A DNA stretch of 64,000 nt from Posidonia oceanica (lineage: Eukaryota > Streptophyta > Magnoliopsida > Alismatales > Posidoniaceae). A model generated the notes under the pieces. It made no database searches, was not told the DNA's origin, and worked only from the letters and a program-made list of their open reading frames with translations. The stretch spans positions 620,001 to 684,000 of the forward strand of contig JAZBRS010000077.1 in NCBI GenBank assembly GCA_037176725.1. The letters run 5' to 3'. Positions 55,212-64,000 of this stretch are shown here, piece by piece. The position numbers and the translations under genes are program-made. How positions within the stretch are numbered: position 1 is the stretch's first letter; each line of letters begins with the position of its first letter.

Positions 55212-56414
55212 ATGGGCTTCCCTACTCTGCTAACTCCTGCACATTGCTCGGAAGCCCTGCGAGAATGGATCGGCAGGCTCACTCAAGTAGACTGTGAAAA
55301 GCTGCGCCTGTGGGGCATACCAACTAAACTGCTGAAGGCTGCTGATGTGGAAGTCAGCCGCCACCTTCTCTGTGCCGCCGCAAGATTCTGGAAACCGGCG
55401 TACCATGTCTTCCGCTTTGGCAAGACTGAGCTGACACCTACACTGGAAGAGGTGCGTCGGATCTGTGGCTTTTCAAAAATCATGGGGCCTCCTATTTTCA
55501 TGAGACGCGACGGATATCTCAAAGTCCTAAGCCAGCTAACTGGGCTATCCACTCGAACCTGCCAACAGAGGCTAATCTGCACCAGTGGACCAGAGCCTAT
55601 GCTTCGCCTTGCACACTTCGATGATATCATGAACAAGCGTGCCGACCTCGGAGATGAGCTGTGGCTCCGAGGATTTGTCATCCGCTTTCTGGGCGAGCTG
55701 ATCTTTACTCATGGCCGGCTGACAGTGGCCATCGAGATCGCAGAGATTGCGCTAGCTGTGGTGACCCAGCATATAGACCTGGCACCAGTTGTCTTGGCAG
55801 AGACCTATCGCGGGCTGGACCGCATTTCTCATCGCTGCCGCCACTTCCACGGTTGCGGAGCACTCATACAAGTCTGGCTGACTGCGCACTTAGAGATGGA
55901 CTTCCTGCGCCCTCAACTACACGCCTTCGAAGCATACTGCAGCAGCGTCCATACCAGAGCAGACAAGAGCGTCAAAGAAGAGTACGAGAGGCTGTCAGCA
56001 CTGACTGACGACGCTGTGACCTGGCGTATCGTCCCCTCTGCAGCCGAGCCATTCACTGTCTTTTTCAGCGTGCGCGACACGCGACTGATCGTTCTTCCAG
56101 GCTTCACAGCAGGCGTAGAGTACCACCCAATCAGGGTCATGCGCCAGTTCGGCTTCCAACAGGGCGCCTTCATCGACAGTACAGCGCCCAAGCTTCTACG
56201 GATGTACCCTCTCAGCACAACTGCCCCAACCAAAAAGCTTGCTAGTCTGATGCAGCATGGGGTCCAATCTACAGACATTGCAGTTGTGAGAGGCGTAGGA
56301 TGCACCCCTGAATACGAAGCTGAAGTCCGACAGCTCTGGCCCATCACTGAAGTCCCGCCAGGCGGTCCCTTGTTCCCCGACTCCAGGCAGTCGAAGAAGG
56401 CCCGAACTGACTAG
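55212..56414 (+). CDS. Extra ORF of A2, PMD/DUF7745-like
   Basis: 400 codons from ATG 55212 (MGFPTLLTP); the same frame is open from 55038, but the upstream part is unlike the rest. Features: EALREWIGRL near the start, RFWKPAYHVFRFG, ELTPTLEEVRRICGF, then WLRGFVIRFLGELIFTHG and GVEYHPIRVMRQFGFQ. The TPTLEE motif and overall helical pattern resemble plant mobile domain (aminotransferase-like) / DUF7745 proteins, which occur both as plant genes and as passengers of transposable elements; this is recognition without a search. The ORF is intact, intronless and in the same orientation as pol, in contrast to the antisense, intron-containing A1 homologue. Its function in the element is unknown. It is not an envelope-like protein: I see no signal peptide or membrane segment. 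Confidence 0.75.
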   Translation: MGFPTLLTPAHCSEALREWIGRLTQVDCEKLRLWGIPTKLLKAADVEVSRHLLCAAARFWKPAYHVFRFGKTELTPTLEEVRRICGFSKIMGPPIFMRRDGYLKVLSQLTGLSTRTCQQRLICTSGPEPMLRLAHFDDIMNKRADLGDELWLRGFVIRFLGELIFTHGRLTVAIEIAEIALAVVTQHIDLAPVVLAETYRGLDRISHRCRHFHGCGALIQVWLTAHLEMDFLRPQLHAFEAYCSSVHTRADKSVKEEYERLSALTDDAVTWRIVPSAAEPFTVFFSVRDTRLIVLPGFTAGVEYHPIRVMRQFGFQQGAFIDSTAPKLLRMYPLSTTAPTKKLASLMQHGVQSTDIAVVRGVGCTPEYEAEVRQLWPITEVPPGGPLFPDSRQSKKARTD

Positions 56415-56659
56415 GCCCTTGTGCAACCATCATATGGTCTTCTTTCAGACTATGCTGTACATTTCTGGCCTGCCACAGGCATTGTACCCACCAAGCTTTA
56501 TCAATGAAAAACTGTTTCTGCTTTCTGCTTGCACATCAAGTTTCTTTGCTGTATTGCATATCATTATCATCACCATCTTGGGCCCTCTAACCAGACTTGC
56601 AGGCATCACAACGCAGTAAAGTCCTCAGCACCCAATCCGGAGTCCAGAGCATCTGCAGA
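56415..56659 (+). other. Noncoding spacer after the extra ORF
   Basis: T/C-rich, no repeat or gene seen; a 66-codon frame (56419-56619) has no recognisable content. Confidence 0.5.
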
Positions 56660-57375
56660 CCCGCGTCGTCAAGCTACGCCATCCGGCGTCCTCAGCTGAT
56701 CATCCCCAGCTGAGTCCCTTGCGGGCTGGCACCCCAAACTGCTCGGCGAAAGGTCCGTCAACCTGTCACTCTCCTCAGCTGATCATCCTCAGCTGAGTCC
56801 CTTGCGGGCTGGCACCCCAAACTGCTCGGCGATGGGTTCGTCAACCTATCATCCATCCACTTACTCATCTATCTTTGCATCCTGATGCCAGGGGCGCTTC
56901 GACCATCCCCTGGTATCATCCTGATACCAGGGGCATCTTTTGACTGCCCTGCGGTATCATCCCCGGCTGATCATCCTTAGCTAAATTCCCTTGTGGGCTG
57001 GCACCCCAAACTGCTCGGCGGAAGGTCCGTCAACCTGTCACTCTTCTCGGCTGATCATCCCCAGCTGAGTCCCCAGTTGGTCGTCCCCAGCTGGATTACT
57101 GTCTTCTGCGGGCTGGCACCCCAAACTGCTCGGCGAAAGGTCCGTCAACCTGACATCCTCCTCAGCTGATCACCCTCAGCTGAGTCCCTTGCGGGCTGGT
57201 ACCCCAAACTACTCGTCTGACAAGCACGACACTCTTGTCATCACTCTCTGCTTTCGATGCCAAGGACGCGCTGGCCAACCCCTGGTGTCATCCCGACACC
57301 AGGGGCATCTTTTGATCGTCCCTTGGTATCATTCTTTCCCTCTTTCCCCCATGACGTTCCTGGCGTCATGGGATG
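56660..57375 (+). repeat. Tandem repeats of about 82 bp with large inverted repeats
   Basis: Units hold TGATCATCCCCAGCTGAG, GCGGGCTGGCACCCC and AGGTCCGTCAACCTG; the GCGGGCTGG word starts at 56721, 56804, 56993 (as GTGGGCTGG), 57109 and 57191. Between units lie longer inverted repeats, for example TGATGCCAGGGG (56883-56894) against CCCCTGGTATCA (56907-56918) and CATGACG (57350-57356) against CGTCATG (57364-57370). Confidence 0.8.
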
Positions 57376-57880
57376 ATTTCTTCTCATCATTCCCTCATCC
57401 CCTCTTTGCCGGCCGATAAGTCCGATATCTTATCATTCTTATCATTCCCTCATCCCCTCTTTGCCGGCCGATAAGTCCGATATCTTATCAACCAACCCTT
57501 CTCATCATGATCTCATCCCCCTCTTTAGCTTAAATTCTCATCATGATCTCATCCCCCTCTTTAGCTTAGCTTCTCATCATGATCTCATCCCCCTCTTTAG
57601 CTTAGCTTCTCATCATGATCTCATCCCCCTCTTTAGCTTAGCTTCTCATCATGATCTCACCCCCCTCTTTAGCTTAAACTCTCATCATGATCTCATCCCC
57701 CTCTTTAGCTTAGCTTCTCATCATGATCTCATCCCCCTCTTTAGTTTAATTTCTCATCATGATCTCATCCCCCTCTTTAGATTAACTTCTCATCATTACC
57801 TCATCCCCTCTTTGCCGACCGATAAGTCCGATATCTTATCATTCTCATCATGATCTCGTCCCCTCTTATCATCAATCAAT
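57376..57880 (+). repeat. 36-bp tandem repeat array (about 9 copies)
   Basis: Unit CTCATCATGATCTCATCC plus CCCTCTTTAGCTTAGCTT. Because 36 is a multiple of 3 it gives an open frame (57461-57853) repeating HHDLIPLFSLAS, which I regard as incidental. On both sides stand GATAAG...CTTATC hairpins (57415-57434 and similar near 57470 and 57820). Confidence 0.85.
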
Positions 57881-58770
57881 CACTCGTGCTAGGCTGATAT
57901 CCGAAACTATCAATCATCAATCAAACTCGTGCTAGGCTGATATCCGAAACTATCAACAATCAATCACTCTTAGGCTGATAACCTAAACTATCTTCTGGCC
58001 GATCCATGGTTGGCCCGCAGTTGTGTTATACGGCTGACATCCAGTAACTGTCCCTCGTAATTGCACCTTTCCAGTTGATAGGTCTGTAAACTATCCGCCG
58101 GTTGACAGGACCGTAAACTGTCGCTCCAGTTGATAGGTCTGTAAACTATCGCGTGCAATTACGTTATACGGCTGACATCCAGTAACTGTCCCTTGCAATT
58201 GCGGTTTCCAGTTGATAGGTCTGTAAACTATCCTCCAGTTGATAGGTCTGTAAACTATCCGCCGGTTGACAGGACCGTAAACTGTCGTTAGGCTGATATT
58301 CCTAAACTATCACCAGCAATTGCATTATACGGCTGATATCCAGTAACTATCCCTCATCATTGCGCGTTTCCAGTTGATAGGTCTGTAAACTATCCGCCGG
58401 TTGACAGGACCGTAAACTGTCGCTCCAGTTGATAGGTCTGTAAACTATCCACCAGTTGGTAGGACTGTAAACTACCACGCGCAATGATGTTATACGGCTG
58501 ACATCCAGTAACTGTCCCTCGCAATGCCGTTTCCAGTTGATAGGACTGTAAACTATCCTCCAGTTGATAGGTCTGTAAACTATCCACCGGTTGACAGGAC
58601 CGTAAACTGTCGTTCCAGATGATAGACTGTAAACTATCCGGCATTGCGTTATACGGCTGATATCCAGTAACTATCACTCACAACTGCTCCGGTTGACAGG
58701 ACCGTAAACTGTCACTCCCGGTTGATAGGACCGTAAACTATCCGGACGATAAGCCCGTCACCTTATCATT
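57881..58770 (+). repeat. Array of short hairpins with compensatory stem changes
   Basis: About 20 units of 20-30 bp, each with a short stem around a similar 8- to 9-nt loop: GATAG/CTATC, GACAG/CTGTC, GGTAG/CTACC with loops like GTCTGTAAA or GACCGTAAA, and GATA/TATC or GACA/TGTC with loop TCCAGTAAC. Stem bases change on both sides together. Confidence 0.85.
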
Positions 58771-59298
58771 TTTTTTCTCCTTTTCGGCGTGACCTTGTCC
58801 CAGGAAGACAAAGTCACGCACCCCCTTTCTGCGATAGGAGAGTTGGCCTCTCTCCCCTCGCACTCTTTTCTTTCCTGCTGGCTTGTTCCCCAGACGGGGA
58901 CAAGCTGCACCCTGTTTCCCCTCGCTTTGTCGCGTAAGTTTGGCCTCCCTGCCAGATCCTCGCGCCACATCGCGTCCTTTTATCTTCTCTTTTGCATCGT
59001 CTCCGTACTTTCTCAGCTAGCATTGCATATTAATTCAACATCGTCAGCATCACTTGCACGGCATCAGCATCTTTTCTAGTTGCACTAACTTTTGTACTAA
59101 TTTTTGCATCGCATCAGCATGCATTGCATACTTAGCATCATTCAACCGCACCTAGCATCTTGCATTGCGGCAACGGGCTACGACGTTCGGTGCATCCGCC
59201 GAATAAGTAACTCACGCCAATAGCAAATCTTTTGGCCCTCCGGTCAAATGGGGTGTCTTGTCAACCCTGAGCAGCGGTCTCGGTCCCCTTGACCTCGC
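58771..59298 (+). other. Noncoding region before the A2 polypurine tract
   Basis: No gene. The last 60 bp (about 59240-59298) match, inverted, element E 29574-29625, so this segment is conserved among the elements. Overlapping short frames on both strands around 58740-59079 are not supported. Confidence 0.55.
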
Positions 59299-59313
59299 TC
59301 AGGGAGGGGCATC
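59299..59313 (+). other. Polypurine tract of A2
   Basis: TCAGGGAGGGGCATC directly before the 3' LTR start TGTTGACACC. Confidence 0.88.
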
Positions 59314-62300
59314 TGTTGACACCCCATTTCGACAAGGCTGAATTAGCGGACCTCTCTGGCGGCTAGGAAAAACCCAAAATCGCACATTTCTCTTCATCCT
59401 TCTTCCCAAATCAAAACTCCAGCTCAAACCTCAAAGCCAAACCTAGAACCACACCCATTTTCTAACCCCAAAACCTTACCCCGAAACCATCCCAAAACCT
59501 TACCCTGAAACCATCCAAAACCCAAGCCAAAACCAAAACCTAACCCTCCTTTCTACCCTTCAAAACTAGCCAACTTGACCTAAGCCTTTACCCCTCTTCC
59601 CGAGCTCAAAACTTGACCAAAATCCATAGGAACATCCACCAACACCCACTCAACAAACCTACTCTAGAACCTAGAAATTTCTAAACCTAACCCATTCCCA
59701 AAAACCCTAGAAAACCTAGGTGAATTTCCCCTTTTTCTACACCTTGAAACCTCTCCAAAACCCTCTTAGAATCAAACCAAAACCTTAGACCCAATACCCT
59801 AAGCCCTAGACTACCCACTCACCAATTTTCACCCCATTCCGAGACCTTTAAGACCTCCATTCACCCAAATTATCCTTTTCTCTCTCCAGGATTATCATTT
59901 TCTCTCTCCTCTCTCTCTCCTGATTATCATCTCCCTTTTCATCCTCTTCTTGCCCTTTCCCTGGCCTGGCTGTGGGCCCCCTTTGTGCCTCTATCCCTTC
60001 TCTATCTTATTCCTATTTTTATTTTATTTTTAGCATTTTCTCTGAATTTTAAAAAATCATTTCCCTCCAACTCATCTCTTTCCCTTTTATTTCTCCCTTT
60101 TTCCATTTTCTTCCTCCTTCTCTTTTCCTCTTCTTTCTTTTGCAAAAATCCATAAAAACCCCTAAAAATCCATGAAATTCCAAAGCATAAAAGAGACAAA
60201 CCAGAACTCTAAGGAAAACAATTAAAAAACATTAAGCAATCAATTAAAAACTTAAACTTAACTAAATCAAGCTAAAAAGAAAATCAAGCATGCAAACTAA
60301 AAAATGCGAAACAAACCAAAATAAAATACTGAAAAATCTAGAAAAAAACTAAAACAAAATCAAGACCCACCAAAAGTAAAAACCCTACCAAAAGAATTAA
60401 AAATAAACCCTAAAAAAGAAGTGAAACAATTAAGAACACTAAGATGAGTAATTAATGAAAGAAAAGGCTTAACTTAACAAACCTAAGGAAAACGATTTGA
60501 GAACTCAATTAAGAAAGATGAAGAACACATCAAAAAGACTTGAAGACTCTTAATCAAACAAGAGAAACCTAATTAAAAAAACATCAAGAAAAAAAATCAG
60601 CAAATAAAAATTAAAAAACCTAATCCAAAAGACTTAAGAAAGAAAAACCCTAAAAAGACTAAGACTTAAAAACCCAAAACCCATTCCGATTAATATAAAA
60701 ATAAATCCTAAAAAATCCTAATCAACATCCTAAAATGCTCAACAAGAAAAACACAATTTTTAAAACAATTTAAAAAGATTTAACAAACACTTAATCAAGT
60801 AAAAACTAATTAAAAGCAAAACCAAAACCCTAAAACCCTAATCAAGCACAAAACACACTAATTAACCTAAAAACAGTCACTAAAAATCTAATTAAAATCC
60901 TAACTCACAACACAACTTTTCTAGTATTTTTACTTATTTTTAATTTATTTTTCTTCTTCTAATTTTATTTCCTTTCTCTTCCTTTCTTCTTCTTCCTTAT
61001 TTTCTTTCCCACATCTCATTCCTCTCTTCCTCCCCTTCATTTTCTTTTCTTTCTCTTTTTTTTACTGTGCTCAAGCCCACAACCCACGGCCCATGCACTT
61101 CCCCTCCTCTTTCCCTCCTTCCCTTCTTCTTCTTCTTCCTCTCTTCTTCTCCTCTTCTCACAGAAACGACAGACCTCTCCCTCATTGGTTTTTCTTTTTC
61201 AAACCTCCACCTGACACCCAAGACTCCCCTCCATCACTCCCATACCCTGTGGCCGACGACCCACACCAGCAACCCCCTCCATGCTCTGCCAAAGATGGCA
61301 GAAACCCATCCCCTTGACCAAAAACCATTGAATTTCAGTAGGGAGAGAGGAGATAAAAAGGGCTTCATTTCCTTCACAACCGGACTTTTTTGGCTCACAC
61401 CTGGAAAGACCAAGTTCCCAGCTCTCTCACCCTTCTTCCAGAACTGAAAAACACCTTCAAACCTTCCCGGAATCAAGCTCCAAACTCTTCAGCACCCAAC
61501 ACCATCTTGCCGACCTTCCTCATTGCAAATCCACCACCACGAGCCTCCTAAAATCCCAGAACTTTGCCATCAGACTCACCAAGCAACCACCTTCCCAAGC
61601 CACCCAAAATCGCGTCCTAAAACCTCCCACACTCCTCACAGTCTACTACAAACACTTGGGTCCTCTTTTTGCCCAAAAACTTCAAACTCCCATAACTTCC
61701 TCCACACTCAGTGAAATCCACTTCCGATTCCTCCCACGCACTCCCCAAGCAACCACCTAGCCGCCCGAACCCTTGCCTCGGCCTGGAACGCCGCACAACG
61801 CCGCACCCACCTCGGCCTTCACAGCAAAGCCTCCACTGAACCAGATCTTGCTCCAGGCCGTAGAAGACCCCCCTGAGACCTCCGTCATCCTCCTCGGGCC
61901 TCCGGCAACGCCCCCCGAGCTCCCCAACGCAGCAGCCGCCGTTCTCCGCCATCCCCACTCTTCTCCGGCCGGCCGAAAGCCACCCAGGTGGGTGGGCTCT
62001 TCCGGCGCGCGTGAGGGCCGAAGAAAGCCTCCCCGGGATTCCCCTCGTCGCCCTCTTGCTCCTCGGCCTTTCCCCGAGGGTTTTCATCGCCTGTGCCGCC
62101 CGCAATCTCTCGCCGAAGTCCCCTTCTTCTCCGGCGCCGGCCACCCCCGCAGCAGCCGTCCCGTGCGTCTCCGCCGCCACCGACGCCACTGCAAGTCTCC
62201 CCCGCCTCCGCCGCGTCACGCCGGTTCCCCCCCGCTCTCCACCGCACCGCGTCGTCCCTCCTCCGCCTGTCCAGAGCGTCGCCGGCGGACCTCCGGCCGT

Positions 62301-64000
62301 CTCCCCGCTGTAAGCTGCTGCCGTTCTTCTTTTTTTTATTTTCAGCAACTTTAGTTAATTTTCTCCACATTGCATCCATATCACATTAAGTTTTCAATAT
62401 TGCTTTTAGGTCCTGATGACTTAAGTCATATGTTATATTGAAGTTAAAATCTTATTAAATTGCTTTAAATGTTTCTGGTTTTTAGTATTTGCATGATAGT
62501 CCATTCACTGTGCTGTCTAGTTGTAGAAATTTATGTTTTAGCCCCTCTGCTTTTAACTTTTGCATCTGAATCCTACAGTAGATTATTTAATTTAAATGCT
62601 GTAAGTTTGCCTTATTGTATTGCGTTCTGGGCCCTTCTCAGTTTCTATTTTTGTATCTTAGTCCAATGCACTGTAGAACTTAGGGTTTATTTTCGCATTT
62701 TGCATGCTGCATTGCACATTTGCCCCTCTGATTTTTAATTTTTGCATCTAGGTCCATTTTAAATGCATAATGATCATTTTGCATGCATCTTAGCTTATTG
62801 CGTTGCATTTTCAACCTTGCATTTTCAAAAATTGCATGTCAGTCCATGGTCAGTAATTTCAGAGCACATTTTACATCTAAAATTGCATACTTGACCCTTG
62901 CATGATTTAAAAATGACATATAGGTCCTTGCATCCTTTTAAAGTCATGTAAAAAGACCGTTTCGCCCCTAAAATTGCATCTTAGCTCCTATTCTTATAAA
63001 ATTGCATATAGACCCTCCACTTGCATTCCCAGACTCCCCAGGACCCTGTTTTCTGGAAAAATTGCATTTTAGCCCCTGATGTTTTTAAAAATTGCATTCT
63101 GCTTGCCATTTGCTTTCAAAACTTCCTCTGATGCGTACCAACTTTTAAAAGCTGTGTTCTGAAGCCTATTTTTTGCAAAACTACCCTCTGCCACCTCCTG
63201 TTCTCAGAATCCCTGCCTGTAAGCCCCATCCTTTTCAAAAATTTGCATTTAAGCCCCTTTTCTTTTTTAAAAAATAGCATTTGAACTCCTTTTTTTTTCT
63301 AAAAGTCTTCCTCCTTGTCTTTTCTGGCATCTTGCATGCATTTGCATTTATGTAGCTTTGCATTAAGTTTCTTTCGCACACACCAGAGCCCCCTCAGCTC
63401 CCATCCACCTGGGAGGACCCTTTTGCACACCCCTAGGACCTCCTGAACACTTAGATCTGTCCTTCTCTCCTGTTCTGGCCTTTCCGCCTTGAAGCTGCGA
63501 TATCTTTCAATCCGGCCGTTGGATCTTCCCAAACAAGCTGCCCAGGCGACCGCAGCGAAGCGCTCTTCAGCACGGACCAAGCAGATTTCAGATCAGAACC
63601 CAGGATTTCCAGGTATGCCCTCCTGAACCTTTGCATTGCATTCATTCGCATGCCATTTGCATAGTTTGCCTCGTTTTCGCTTTCGGTCTCTTTGAGCATG
63701 TAGAATAGGCCCCCCTCTTCTTGTCCATCAATTCCAATCCCCGTTTCGCGTTTCCCCGTGTGTTTTGCGTTGTGTTTTCCCTGGATTTGCCACTTAATGC
63801 GACTTTTTCCCCCTTTTCCACGATCCGATCGCATCGCGAGCTTTGGGCAGCATGCGAGACACACCGTGGAGCAGTTTAGTGGGAAACGGTCACAAAGAGG
63901 CGGTAATCCCTCCGTTTGCTCACTCTCCCCTTTGCAGGTCTTTACACCTGCTCTGTGTGGCCCCGAACAGCGTCTGTTCTCACACACGCGCTGTCTTACC
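59314..64000 (+). repeat. 3' LTR of A2 (first 4687 bp, cut by the window edge)
   Basis: Aligned without gaps to 37459-42145 (constant offset 21855). Differences noticed by eye number about 12, for example 39168/61023 region T to A, 39913 region T to A, 40098 region G to A, 41636 region C to T and 41659 region A to G. All frames in it duplicate those of the 5' LTR and are not genes. The 80-bp repeat block would start about 75 bp beyond the edge. Confidence 0.92.

Larger units (their letters stand above)
37459..64000 (+). mobile_element. Element A2: young, nearly complete Ogre-like retrotransposon (right end outside the window)
   Basis: 5' LTR 37459-43516, primer-binding site 43518, leader, gag-pro-pol frame 44686-53706 with two stop codons, extra PMD-like ORF 55212-56414, hairpin-rich tandem repeats 56660-58770, polypurine tract 59299-59313, and 3' LTR from 59314. 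If the 3' LTR has the same length the element ends near 65371, about 27.9 kb in all. LTR copies are offset by exactly 21855 bp throughout the visible 4687 bp, with about 12 substitutions counted by eye (about 0.26%), which indicates a recent insertion. It sits in the LTR of element F; ATGGG (37454-37458) is the candidate target duplication, whose partner lies outside the window. Confidence 0.92.

Noticed and set aside
55212..56414. Envelope-like gene downstream of integrase
   Set aside because: No signal peptide, membrane segment or coiled coil; the sequence resembles plant mobile domain/DUF7745-type proteins.
1..64000. Host genes, tRNA, rRNA or microRNA genes
   Set aside because: None recognised on either strand; every long coherent reading belongs to a retrotransposon or to repeats.

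Overview
This window is intergenic, transposable-element DNA from a plant nuclear genome, most likely a flowering plant with a large, repeat-rich and cytosine-methylated genome. I find no host protein gene, tRNA or rRNA. Nearly everything recognisable is Ty3/gypsy LTR retrotransposon. Most of it belongs to the Tat/Ogre group: very long LTRs, a degenerate RNase H followed by a second complete RNase H next to an HHCC/DD35E integrase without chromodomain, a long 3' noncoding region made of tandem repeats, and an extra ORF outside gag-pol. I name the elements A1, B, G, C, D, E, F and A2.

Layout. 1-7478: A1, an old plus-strand Ogre-like copy. Its pol (1-5064) is full of stop codons. It is followed by a 3' noncoding region and a minus-strand plant-mobile-domain-like (PMD-like) pseudogene (6558-7478) that still holds a 74-bp intron. 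7479 to about 10900: LTR of minus-strand element B, inserted into that pseudogene. About 10900-13506: unassigned GT-rich DNA rich in inverted repeats. About 13507-16766: a Del/Tekay-like polypurine tract and LTR-like sequence on the plus strand (G). 16790-17363 and 26746-26969: two pieces of element D. Between them lies C (17364-26740), a complete minus-strand, gag-only, non-autonomous element with two 1.45-kb LTRs and a perfect AACAT target duplication. 26970-36366: the 3' half of minus-strand Ogre-like element E (LTR, polypurine tract, a 3.4-kb array of about 68-bp units, 3' noncoding region, integrase pseudogene). 36367-37458: part of an LTR of element F, inserted into E. 37459-64000: A2, a young plus-strand Ogre-like element with a 6058-bp 5' LTR. 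It was inserted into F and runs off the right edge, where its 3' LTR is cut after 4687 bp. The nesting on the right is D > E > F > A2, and the missing halves of D, E and F should lie beyond the window.

A2 carries a primer-binding site, a gag-pro-pol reading frame of about 9 kb in one register broken by only two stop codons, a downstream sense-strand PMD-like ORF, and a 2-kb 3' region of stem-loop-forming tandem repeats, then a polypurine tract and 3' LTR. About 12 substitutions and no net length change separate its LTRs over the 4.7 kb visible, so it is recent. The two most interesting observations are (i) arrays of short hairpins whose stems change by compensatory substitutions in the A2 3' region, and (ii) the same extra ORF lying antisense with an intron in A1 but sense and intronless in A2, as expected if a sense intron is lost through the genomic RNA while an antisense intron cannot be spliced. 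Boundaries, matches and counts were made by eye; no database search was run.
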